Assembly (NCBI GenBank): GCA_963678095.2
Contig: OY782746.1
Coordinates: forward strand, 434,001 to 498,000
Reading direction: 5' to 3'
Origin: G963678095 sp963678095
GTDB lineage: Bacteria; Bacillota; Negativicutes; Selenomonadales; Selenomonadaceae
DNA length: 64,000 bases
Shown: positions 1 to 8,077 of the stretch, piece after piece
Numbering within the stretch: position 1 is the first letter of the stretch
Layout: each line of letters starts with the position of its first letter
The notes under the pieces: generated by a model
Database searches by the model: none
The model's input: only the letters and a program-made list of their open reading frames with translations
What the model was told of the DNA's origin: nothing
Program-made: the position numbers and the translations under genes

Positions 1-344
1 TCAAGCAGTGCTTTATCCTTAAGCCGCTTGCTCCCGTCAGCCAGCCACTGGTCATTGACAATGGTAAGATAGTTCAGTCGGTCCGGCGGCAGCCTGAGTG
101 CTGCCATTTCTTCCGGAAGAAACAGCTGATCCTGCTCGTCAAAGCTGGCGGCAAAATAAGACACGCTGTCAAGAGAGCTTTGGCGATTTTCATATTCACG
201 CTGCCCGCCGGCAATATCCCAGTAAACAATCCAGGCAGACAGCGCCCCCCGCGGGTTTTTAAAATCTGCCGCCTGGCCTGGATAACAGCCGGAAAGGAGC
301 AGCGTCAGCAGCAATACACCTGTTATTTTCAGCACCCGCAGCAT
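1..344 (-). CDS. GH18-like lipoprotein, C-terminus beyond window
   Basis: The start of a secreted lipoprotein whose 3' part lies outside the window. The ATG at 344 follows a strong AGGGGAGGGG ribosome-binding site. Residues 1-19 form a lipoprotein signal peptide ending in the lipobox LLSGC, so Cys19 should be lipidated. After it come ALSAWIVYWD and, later, LDSVSYFAASFD, which resemble the first strands of family 18 glycosidase (chitinase/YaaH-like) barrels; the catalytic DxxDxDxE strand would lie beyond the edge and cannot be checked. It is the last visible gene of the polysaccharide operon and starts 19 bp after the NodB-like gene. A role in trimming or binding the polymer is inferred from this position. 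Confidence 0.6.
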   Translation of the reverse strand, partial: MLRVLKITGVLLLTLLLSGCYPGQAADFKNPRGALSAWIVYWDIAGGQREYENRQSSLDSVSYFAASFDEQDQLFLPEEMAALRLPPDRLNYLTIVNDQWLADGSKRLKDKALL

Positions 345-363
345 CGGCTGCCCCTCCCCTCTG

Positions 364-2223
364 TTACAGATATTGAATAAACCAAGACACAAGATGGTTC
401 CATCGCTCCCGGCACCAGAATACAGCTGCGTCAAAACCATGCAGCCTGCCGTCATAGAGGGTTTCCTCCTTGCCACTGCGGTTGTCCGTGACGATCAGTT
501 TTTCAAAGAGGCCGTCATAGACATCATCGGTCAGATTGCGCTGATTCCACCCGTAGCCGCTCCAGCCGGCCTCGAGCAGCAGTCCACCGCTTTGTCTGGT
601 AACCGGCAGCTGCGTGACGGCATTTTTCCCGTCGATCGTCACCGTCAGGGCACTGCCCTGCAGCGACAGTTCGACCAGCCGGTTGCCGCGTGCACTCGTG
701 CTGATTGGCGCAATATAAGGCGGTTCACCGTCAGCGACTCCCGGCACCTGCGTCAGGCTCTTTTCATTGAGCTGGTTTAAATATTTTTTTGCATCTCCGG
801 TTGAGCCGGCATAACGGGCAAACGCCTCCAGCGCCTTCATTTCGGCTGCTTTCTTGTCTTCCGCTACCGATACCGGCTTGATCCCATCAAGCTGGTCGAG
901 GTCGAGCCAGAAGATGTTTTTCACGCCGGACGCTGTGCGCTCGTTGATGATCAGCGTATTGTTTTCAATGCCGACACAAAGATAGTGGGTTCGGGCTTCA
1001 TCCGCCCGCAAATAGAGACGCTGGCTGCCGAGCTTGTTTCCCTTCAGACTGACGGACAGCTTCAGATCCTCCGGCAATGCCTGCCGGAGCTCCAAGAGTC
1101 CGGTTGCCAGCGGCTGCGATGTCAAAATCACCGTCTCTTTTTTGAATTCCGCGGCCCCCGCCAAGAGCTGCCACTTCGTCAGCCGGGCTTCATCCCCGCT
1201 GACAAAGCTGACCGGCTGCTGCGTATCGTATTTAATCCGCATCAGCAGATGATTGACCGGCCAGAAGGGCTGCGGCTGCATCCGCGTCAGATCATAGAGA
1301 CTGCTGTTGCGCTTATTAAAGCAGCTACCCTCGCGATTGAAATTCATCGCAAACAGGCTTTGTATCCAGTACCCGTTGACCGCACTGACAGCATTGTCAT
1401 TGCCAAAGGTGCCGGTATTGGAGTGCATCAGCGTGTACAGCCGCGGCACATAGCCAAGTTCACTGCTGTAGACATCGCGCAGTTTTTCATAATCGTAACC
1501 AATGCGTTCCTTCATCCGCAGGTAGCTTTCCTGCGGGATGCCGCTTTCATCGCGCAGATAATCCATCAGATAATGGTTGTAGCTGCGCCCGAGGAACGGC
1601 GAGAGCATCGCATAATGCAAGGGATCAAGTTCCCCGAGAAACCGGTTGTAGCGGTCATACACATTGATGAATTCCAGCCGGTAGCCATTGGTTCCCATTT
1701 CCCAGTAACCGGTGCGTTCCAGCTCTTTGAGCTGAACCGGCATCAAAAACTTTACATCCCGGCGGGAAAACTTTTCCGGATAGGTCTGCATCGTCGCCTT
1801 GAAATTCAGCTGTTCCAGCACCGACGAGGCAAAAATCGCCGTATCGGTCCGCCCGTCCTCAAACAGCAGGAACAGGGATTTTTTCGGCAGCGGCTTACCC
1901 GATAGATAATAGTCGAGAATATCCTGCTGCGTGACCGTCACATAGCCCTGTCCGGCCAGCGCTGCCAGCTGTTCTCTGAGCACATCGATCCCGATCAGCT
2001 GCGCATCACTGTTTCTGGCCACCCCGAAGTACGACAGGGCGATAAAGCCCTCATCACCGACGGCAACGTCAGGTCGCTGCTGCCAGGGGCGATAGTCCTT
2101 CAGAATAAAGAGGCCAATGACAATCATATAGGCAAGGACAGCCAGAATCACAATTTGCAGGAAAATCCGTATTTTTTTGCGTTTATTCTTGCGATCGGTG
2201 AAGTTCTTATCTGCTAAATTCAT
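364..2223 (-). CDS. Membrane-anchored NodB-like protein, probably non-catalytic
   Basis: A 619-residue protein with one membrane helix at about residues 19-41 and a large extracytoplasmic part. Residues 58-190 look like a PgaB/NodB polysaccharide deacetylase domain (a VLREQLAALAGQGY helix, then a buried strand). The usual DDG is FEDG at 121-124, and the strand that should carry the HxxxH metal ligands reads WEMGTNGY (174-181) with no histidine. Metal-dependent deacetylation therefore looks unlikely. The last 120 residues resemble a jelly-roll carbohydrate-binding domain. Its ATG overlaps the synthase stop codon (ATGA), with AGGG upstream, so translation is probably coupled. An export or polymer-binding role is inferred; I know no named family for the whole protein. 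Confidence 0.7.
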   Translation of the reverse strand: MNLADKNFTDRKNKRKKIRIFLQIVILAVLAYMIVIGLFILKDYRPWQQRPDVAVGDEGFIALSYFGVARNSDAQLIGIDVLREQLAALAGQGYVTVTQQDILDYYLSGKPLPKKSLFLLFEDGRTDTAIFASSVLEQLNFKATMQTYPEKFSRRDVKFLMPVQLKELERTGYWEMGTNGYRLEFINVYDRYNRFLGELDPLHYAMLSPFLGRSYNHYLMDYLRDESGIPQESYLRMKERIGYDYEKLRDVYSSELGYVPRLYTLMHSNTGTFGNDNAVSAVNGYWIQSLFAMNFNREGSCFNKRNSSLYDLTRMQPQPFWPVNHLLMRIKYDTQQPVSFVSGDEARLTKWQLLAGAAEFKKETVILTSQPLATGLLELRQALPEDLKLSVSLKGNKLGSQRLYLRADEARTHYLCVGIENNTLIINERTASGVKNIFWLDLDQLDGIKPVSVAEDKKAAEMKALEAFARYAGSTGDAKKYLNQLNEKSLTQVPGVADGEPPYIAPISTSARGNRLVELSLQGSALTVTIDGKNAVTQLPVTRQSGGLLLEAGWSGYGWNQRNLTDDVYDGLFEKLIVTDNRSGKEETLYDGRLHGFDAAVFWCRERWNHLVSWFIQYL

Positions 2224-4067
2224 GATTTTTGCCCTCGTTTTCTTTCCGCCGCCGCGACATCAGCCGGAGTCATGCGTGTCCCCCAGGTTGGCTTCCAAAA
2301 AGTAAACCAGGCAATCGGCATCTGCCAAAGAAGGACGACTTCATAGTACAAGCAAAACCATATACCAAAAATCCAGGTCGTACTCTTGCGCAAAAACAGC
2401 TGGGCCATGCTCATCATAAGTGCCATCAGTGACATTCCAATGAGAAAGGTCAGCGGGAACACCCTATGTGTCAGCGGAATATAGATCAGATTGTAAACGA
2501 CGATAACCGGGGCCAGAATCGGCACCAGCAGTCCCATGTAAAAGGACAGGGACATAAACGGTTCCTTGCGCCACATGAACAGCCCCGCCAATACCGATTC
2601 CCTAAGCCAGGAGCGTTTCCAGCGCATCTGTTGGCGCAAAAACTGGTCATAGGTGTTGGGGACAATCGTCTGGCAGATTGCCGTATCCTGATAGCCGGTA
2701 CGGTTGTGCCGCAGGATAAAATTCGTCAGGCTGCGGTCATCACCAAAGGTCGCTTTCTGCCCCAGGAATTTTTGGTTGCGCCATTTGTCCATGTATTTGA
2801 GCACGAGATCACGGCGATAGCACGACAGCGGTCCCGACAGACAGGTCACGGCGTCAAAATACCCTTCGGCAGCCTTCATGATCCGAAAGGATATATAGTA
2901 GCGTACGGCCTGCATCTTCGTCAGCGTATTCGTATAGGTATTGGCAACATCCGTCCGCCCGGAAACACCACCCATTTCGGCATCACAAAACGGCTGCACG
3001 ATATTGCGCACGGCAAACGGGTCGAGGATACTGTCCGAATCGACAAAAACCAATAGCTCATGGCGGGCAGCCAGCACCCCGGCAGCCATCGCCTCACGCT
3101 TGCCGCCGTTTTCCTCCTGAATGATGCAACGCAGCCGGTTGTCAATTTCATAGCGCTGTTCCTGCGTCCGAAGGCGTCCGATGACCGCCTGGATTTTTTC
3201 CACCGAATGATCCGTTGAGCCGTCATCGACAACGATGACCTCTAGCTTATCGAGCGGATAGTCCTGATTGATGCAGCCAAGAATAGTCCGTTCAATCCAT
3301 TTTTCCTCATTGAAGCAGGGAATGATAATGGATACCCCGGGCGTAAAATCAGGATTAATCGGCGTCGGCCGGTAAAAGGACCCAAACAAATACCGCGTCA
3401 GTAAAAAAGTACTCGCCAGAATACTGTAGAAATACAGCATTTTGTTAAATTTGAAATAGATAATACTTTCCGTGCGCATCAACACGACAATGCCGACAAC
3501 CAAAAACAAAAACAGGGACGATATCGTCAGCATATAGCGGTAGCGGCGACGCGCGGCATACTGGGCCAGCGTTTCAACAAAGGCCAGTCCGAATACCACA
3601 TCCCCCTCGCCAAGTTCCGCCTGACGAATGACCTTGCCCCCGATGTCGACATACATCTCATAGCCTTCCGGCATCGAGCCCTGCGGAATGCTAAACTTCA
3701 GCTGCAGGCGCGCACAATCCTTCATCCGGGCAACAAATTCCGCCTTCACTTCAATCAGCATGCCGGTTCCCGAAATATCTTTTCCCCTGACATGGCAGAC
3801 TGCCTTACTGCCATTGGCAGCGATGATCTGCAGTTCTACCGGATAATCGACAAGATAACGCTGTCCGGCGGCTTCTGTCTCACTGATTTTTTGAAAATCC
3901 TGTGTCTCCTCCTGCTTCAGATCTGTACGGCGCCGGTCGACATTTGAACGCAGACCTTGCTGGTCAGGAACTCTGGACAAGGCCCGCCGGTCACCTTTCA
4001 TTTCCGGAATGATGTCAGCGGACTCCTCGTCACTGGGGCCCAGCGGCTTTTTTTCAAGTTCGTTCAT
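2220..4067 (-). CDS. PilZ-GT2 processive polysaccharide synthase
   Basis: Predicted inner-membrane glycosyltransferase that polymerises and extrudes an exopolysaccharide. From the chosen ATG (4067) it has 615 residues. An N-terminal PilZ-like domain covers about 65-175, with the DxSxxG motif as DISGTG at 97-102. Two membrane helices follow, then a GT2 core with VVDDGSTD, VDSDS (DxD, about 342-346), FGDD and QQMRW (QxxRW, about 479-483), then several more helices. This is the NodC/hyaluronan/PgaC/BcsA class. The usual RxxxR before the PilZ barrel is not evident in its normal place; RALSR lies about 45 residues upstream. ATGs at 4076 and 4073 are alternatives, but the GGAAAGG site is best spaced for 4067. 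It overlaps the preceding deacetylase by about 14 bp and the next gene by 4 bp. Confidence 0.85.
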   Translation of the reverse strand: MNELEKKPLGPSDEESADIIPEMKGDRRALSRVPDQQGLRSNVDRRRTDLKQEETQDFQKISETEAAGQRYLVDYPVELQIIAANGSKAVCHVRGKDISGTGMLIEVKAEFVARMKDCARLQLKFSIPQGSMPEGYEMYVDIGGKVIRQAELGEGDVVFGLAFVETLAQYAARRRYRYMLTISSLFLFLVVGIVVLMRTESIIYFKFNKMLYFYSILASTFLLTRYLFGSFYRPTPINPDFTPGVSIIIPCFNEEKWIERTILGCINQDYPLDKLEVIVVDDGSTDHSVEKIQAVIGRLRTQEQRYEIDNRLRCIIQEENGGKREAMAAGVLAARHELLVFVDSDSILDPFAVRNIVQPFCDAEMGGVSGRTDVANTYTNTLTKMQAVRYYISFRIMKAAEGYFDAVTCLSGPLSCYRRDLVLKYMDKWRNQKFLGQKATFGDDRSLTNFILRHNRTGYQDTAICQTIVPNTYDQFLRQQMRWKRSWLRESVLAGLFMWRKEPFMSLSFYMGLLVPILAPVIVVYNLIYIPLTHRVFPLTFLIGMSLMALMMSMAQLFLRKSTTWIFGIWFCLYYEVVLLWQMPIAWFTFWKPTWGTRMTPADVAAAERKRGQKS

Positions 4068-6741
4068 GCTCATCATCCCTTTCCGGTGAAATAAGATTGT
4101 GAATGTGACTGCGTTCAAACTGGGAATACCCGTTCTTGAGATAATCAGACAGCTGTCCCACCCTGAATTTAAGCGGATCGCCGGCTGGACGCAGCTCATT
4201 GGCCGTCAGCAGCACGTCAAGCGCCCGGGCTGTGTACTTCGGGCTGGCACTCATGTGCATGACGAGAATTGCCCCGCGGTTGATGCCTTTATCCGAATAG
4301 ATGCCAGTCTGCAGCCGGTCAAGCATCTCATTGACTGAAGGGGCATTGTAATCGCGTGTCGCATACGAGCCACAGACAATATACTGATAGCCGGAATCAA
4401 ACAGGCACTCAAGGCCCATGCGGCTGACATCCATGGTTTTGGAGCGGAAAAATCTTGTCAGTGCATAATGGCCATTCACCGACTGATCGCCAACGACCGA
4501 TACCAGCTTTTCATAGGATTTTCTGATATCAGCCATATATTTCTCCCGCATCTGCGCCTCCTCTGTTTTTGAGTTGTAGGCTGCCATCGGCAGATGGGCA
4601 TCGCTGTGACTGGCTATTTCATTACCGCCCTCGCCAATCGCCCGCAGTAAATTCGGATTATTTTTGACATTCTGGGTGATGACAAAAAAAGTCCCCGTCA
4701 CCTTATGCTTGCGCAAAACATAAAGCAGCTTATTTATCGAATCATCCATGCCCCAGTCATCAAAGGTAAAAAATATCACCGGGTCCGTGGTATGAATCCG
4801 CCCGGTATTGTCAAACCGTCGCATTTCACTGTGTGAAAAACCCGTCATGCGGTCCGGCTGGATATCCGGATTCCCTAAATAACGTTTATAGGCCTCTGCC
4901 ATATAATTTATTGAAGCGGATTTATTTTCTGCCAACGGATATGTGCTGCGCATGGCTGCCGGGACTGCGGCCTCCGGAACCGGATACTGATAGAGCCGGG
5001 CTTTGTTTTGCAGCACGTCGCCGATCGCTGCGATGCTGTAGGCAGAATCATTGTCCGGGTTATCAGCCGGATCATCATCATAGGCACGATAGGCGATATT
5101 GTCAATTTTACTGTGCTTGACGGCCTCCATCAGTTCTCCGGCAAGCGCCGGATTTGTATAATAGTCAAGGCGAAAATGCACGATCTGACCGCGCCCCAGC
5201 GAGGTCACCGCCGGTCCGAAGAGATGCTCAAGCACCGCTGCGGCACTCGGCGCATCCTTGTCCTTAGTCTGCACGACATTGACGCTCTGACCAATCAGAC
5301 GGCAGCCGGCAGCGGCGACTGCGGCCCGTGCCTCCGGCGTCACACTCAGCCACGGCTGTTTTACGAGTGATGTTTCCACGCCAAGAGCACGCAGTTTCTG
5401 CTGCATCCGCTCTATCCCGGCCTGTATGGACGCGGCACTTTCGCCTTCGGCCGGGCGGATGGCAATGCCAATTTCCTGGCCGCTGGCAATAATCTTCCTT
5501 ACTCTTTCCGGATAACGCTGCAGCTCTATTTCCAGCACAAAAAATGTACCCCGCGCCTTCATTGCCTGTAAACGGCCAAGAACATCATCAAGCACAGCCT
5601 CATTTGCCAGACCGCCAAAGGTATAGATAACCGCGGGCATCGTTGTCGGTATCATTCGCTCGCCGTTATCCTCCGGCACGCTCTTTGCCGCCGGTTCGCT
5701 GGCTGCCTGAACAGGCGGAGCCGTCGCCGCAAAGGCGGTCTTCATGCCCAAAGCTTCACCGGCACCAGTTTTGATTCGTTGCCAGATTCCGCTGGCAAGT
5801 GATTCTGCTGCCGACATTTTCACAGGCTCCCCCGGATTTAACGAAACCTTCTGAAAATTGTCCAGAAACATAGTCTTATATCCCGCATTTTCCATTGAGG
5901 TCAGCAAACGGTCCAGTTCTCCGGCCAGATCGTCATCTCCAGGCAGGGAGGACTCAACGGCTTTCAGCCCGGGAATCTTATCCATCACCGCGGCCTCTTC
6001 CGCATTTTTCGTTTCCGGCACTTTGGCCTCAACAGGCTGCCCCAAGACAAAGGCCACAATCATTCCCGACTGAAGCCGGGAAACGAATACAGCAGCCTCC
6101 TGCTCGGTGCGCAGCTGTCCGCGCGTTAAGGCCATATCGGCAGTGACAATCCCGTCAAGACCACAGGCCCAGGCAATCCTGCGCAGGGACTCCGTAGACT
6201 CCAGGCTGTTTCCCCGCAGCAGGCTCGGACTTTGTCCGTTGATCGCTCCGAGCACCTGCTGGGTCCGGCAAAGCTCCAGCAACAATTTTTCGTCCGGCAG
6301 CGCTTCGGCATGACTTATTCCCGTAAACGTGTAATTGCCGATCTGCTGCCCGGCCTGGTTTATCTCCCGTATCAGCCCGCTCTGATCGGCAGCATTGAGC
6401 CCTTCAATAAAAAAGGTTCCCTGCATCTGATGCTTTTTCAGCACTGCCAACAAGGACGGCAGCGCCCCTGGCTCCGGCATCCCGTCAAAGGCAAGGGCTA
6501 CCGCCCGCCCCTGGCGCGCTTCCCGGCTGACAATTGCAGCTTTTTCCTTTCCCTGTACGTTTGACAGACGGTTTTGCGCCGCGGCCACAGCAGCTTCGAC
6601 ACCGTATTCGCTGTCAAAGGCGGCCGTATCGGCAAACGGTTTTTCCGTAATCTCGACCACGGGCTTCTCCAAAGCAAAATATGCGGTCATCGCCGAAACA
6701 ATTAAAAATAGCAAAATACCAACAATTTTATTGTACTGCAT
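4054..6741 (-). CDS. Three-domain NodB-type polysaccharide deacetylase
   Basis: An 895-residue protein anchored by an N-terminal helix (about residues 5-25), starting at ATG 6741 behind a perfect GGAGGT. It contains three NodB-like units. Unit 1 (about 78-300) has AFDGM instead of a DDG motif, and unit 2 (about 368-560) has TFGGL; both keep the following GTFF strand but lack metal ligands. Unit 3 (about 655-860) keeps TFDDW with both aspartates (661-662) and a true HxxxH (SHSDAH, His712 and His716), plus a late VMHMS strand. Unit 3 is therefore probably the active deacetylase, and the other two are structural or polymer-binding. It lies between the sugar dehydrogenase (17 bp away) and the synthase (overlapping). 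The substrate is inferred to be the polymer of this operon. Confidence 0.8.
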   Translation of the reverse strand: MQYNKIVGILLFLIVSAMTAYFALEKPVVEITEKPFADTAAFDSEYGVEAAVAAAQNRLSNVQGKEKAAIVSREARQGRAVALAFDGMPEPGALPSLLAVLKKHQMQGTFFIEGLNAADQSGLIREINQAGQQIGNYTFTGISHAEALPDEKLLLELCRTQQVLGAINGQSPSLLRGNSLESTESLRRIAWACGLDGIVTADMALTRGQLRTEQEAAVFVSRLQSGMIVAFVLGQPVEAKVPETKNAEEAAVMDKIPGLKAVESSLPGDDDLAGELDRLLTSMENAGYKTMFLDNFQKVSLNPGEPVKMSAAESLASGIWQRIKTGAGEALGMKTAFAATAPPVQAASEPAAKSVPEDNGERMIPTTMPAVIYTFGGLANEAVLDDVLGRLQAMKARGTFFVLEIELQRYPERVRKIIASGQEIGIAIRPAEGESAASIQAGIERMQQKLRALGVETSLVKQPWLSVTPEARAAVAAAGCRLIGQSVNVVQTKDKDAPSAAAVLEHLFGPAVTSLGRGQIVHFRLDYYTNPALAGELMEAVKHSKIDNIAYRAYDDDPADNPDNDSAYSIAAIGDVLQNKARLYQYPVPEAAVPAAMRSTYPLAENKSASINYMAEAYKRYLGNPDIQPDRMTGFSHSEMRRFDNTGRIHTTDPVIFFTFDDWGMDDSINKLLYVLRKHKVTGTFFVITQNVKNNPNLLRAIGEGGNEIASHSDAHLPMAAYNSKTEEAQMREKYMADIRKSYEKLVSVVGDQSVNGHYALTRFFRSKTMDVSRMGLECLFDSGYQYIVCGSYATRDYNAPSVNEMLDRLQTGIYSDKGINRGAILVMHMSASPKYTARALDVLLTANELRPAGDPLKFRVGQLSDYLKNGYSQFERSHIHNLISPERDDEHERT

Positions 6742-6757
6742 TTTCTCACCTCCTAAA

Positions 6758-8068
6758 TCATAAGCTCCAGTAAAGAAACCCCGCTGCCGGCAAATTTTTG
6801 CGGGCAAATATGCTTTTGACGTCAATGACAACACGACTGCCTCGATTAAACATCGGCCAGAGATCTACCGCTTCAAGCCGGCAAAACTCGCGGTGTCCGA
6901 CAAGAAATACCAGGCAGTCCGCGGCCTCGACCTCATTTAATCCCAGGACAGCAACGCCTTCTTCCCGCCGGATTTCTGCCTTATCAACTACCGGATCGAC
7001 AAAGCTTGCCGCCAGGCTATACTCCCGCAGACGCCGGACAATATCCCAAGCCTTGGAATTTCGGACATCCGGGCAGTTTTCTTTGTAACTGATCCCCAAA
7101 ATATAAATTTTTGCCTGCTGCATATTACAGCCTGCCAGCAGCAGCTTCTTGACAATGGCTTCTGCCACATAAAAGCCCATTTCATCATTGATCTTGCGGG
7201 CACCAGTGACCAGCGGCGAATGATAGCCCAGCATTTCCGCCTTATAAATAAAGTACCAGGGATCAACACCAATGCAGTGCCCCCCGACAAGCCCCGGGGT
7301 AAACTTCAGCGCGTTCCATTTTGTATTCATCGCCGCCAAAACAGCCCCGGTTGAAATCCCCAGCCGGGCACAAAACATCGCCATTTCATTCATAAAAGCA
7401 ATATTGACATCGCGCTGCGTATTTTCTACCAGCTTGGCTGTTTCGGCAACCTTTATACTGGCGGTCGGATACACGCCCGCCGTGATGATTTCATTGTACA
7501 CGGCGCTTATCTCAGCAAGGGTGCGATCATCTACCGCTGCAACGAGCTTTTTGATGTTTTCCAGCCGGTGCTCCTGATCCCCGGGATTGATTCGTTCCGG
7601 GGAATAACCGGCACTGAATGCCGTCCCGCATTGAAGCCCGCATGTTTTTTCGATCAGAGGCAGACAAATCTCTTCCGTAACTCCCGGATATACAGTAGAC
7701 TCAAACACGACAATTGCCCCGGGGGAAATATTTTCTCCGACAAGGCGGCAGGCGGAAAGCAGCGGTAGCAGATCCGGCGTCTTATCGGCATGAATCGGCG
7801 TCGGAACGGCGATAATGATAAAGGCGGCCTGCCGCAGTGCTGCCGGATCGGCGGTAAATTCCACCGCTGAGTCTTTTACCCGCTGATTGCCCACCTCATG
7901 CGTCGGGTCAAGACCTTCCCGGTACAGGGCAATTTTTCGCTCATTAATGTCAAAGCCAATGGTCTTAAATTTCTCGCCAAAAGCGATTGCCAGCGGCAGG
8001 CCGACATACCCAAGTCCGACAACAGCCAGCGAAGCTTCTTTTTTTTGCAGCCGTTCGAGCATTTTCAT
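6758..8068 (-). CDS. Nucleotide-sugar 6-dehydrogenase (TviB/WbpO type)
   Basis: Oxidises a UDP-sugar, most likely UDP-GalNAc or UDP-GlcNAc, to the uronic acid with two NAD+. The 436 residues show the NAD-binding GLGYVGLP (18-25), a central helix with ETAKLVENTQRDVNIAFMNE, and the catalytic cysteine in GGHCIGVDPW (Cys265). FTPGLVGGHCIGVDP favours the UDP-N-acetylhexosamine dehydrogenases TviB/WbpO over UDP-glucose dehydrogenase, but exact substrate cannot be read from sequence. GAGGTG precedes ATG 8068. It follows the porin gene by 9 bp, so this operon appears to make its own acidic sugar precursor. Confidence 0.88.
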   Translation of the reverse strand: MKMLERLQKKEASLAVVGLGYVGLPLAIAFGEKFKTIGFDINERKIALYREGLDPTHEVGNQRVKDSAVEFTADPAALRQAAFIIIAVPTPIHADKTPDLLPLLSACRLVGENISPGAIVVFESTVYPGVTEEICLPLIEKTCGLQCGTAFSAGYSPERINPGDQEHRLENIKKLVAAVDDRTLAEISAVYNEIITAGVYPTASIKVAETAKLVENTQRDVNIAFMNEMAMFCARLGISTGAVLAAMNTKWNALKFTPGLVGGHCIGVDPWYFIYKAEMLGYHSPLVTGARKINDEMGFYVAEAIVKKLLLAGCNMQQAKIYILGISYKENCPDVRNSKAWDIVRRLREYSLAASFVDPVVDKAEIRREEGVAVLGLNEVEAADCLVFLVGHREFCRLEAVDLWPMFNRGSRVVIDVKSIFARKNLPAAGFLYWSL

Positions 8069-8077
8069 AAAAACACC

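Noticed and set aside
985..1905. Plus-strand open frame of 306 codons
   Set aside because: It mirrors the anchored NodB-like gene on the minus strand and has no ribosome-binding site or family resemblance; the same holds for the long plus-strand frames opposite pcrA (27139-28530), ppaC (29589-30746) and gatA (23435-24331).
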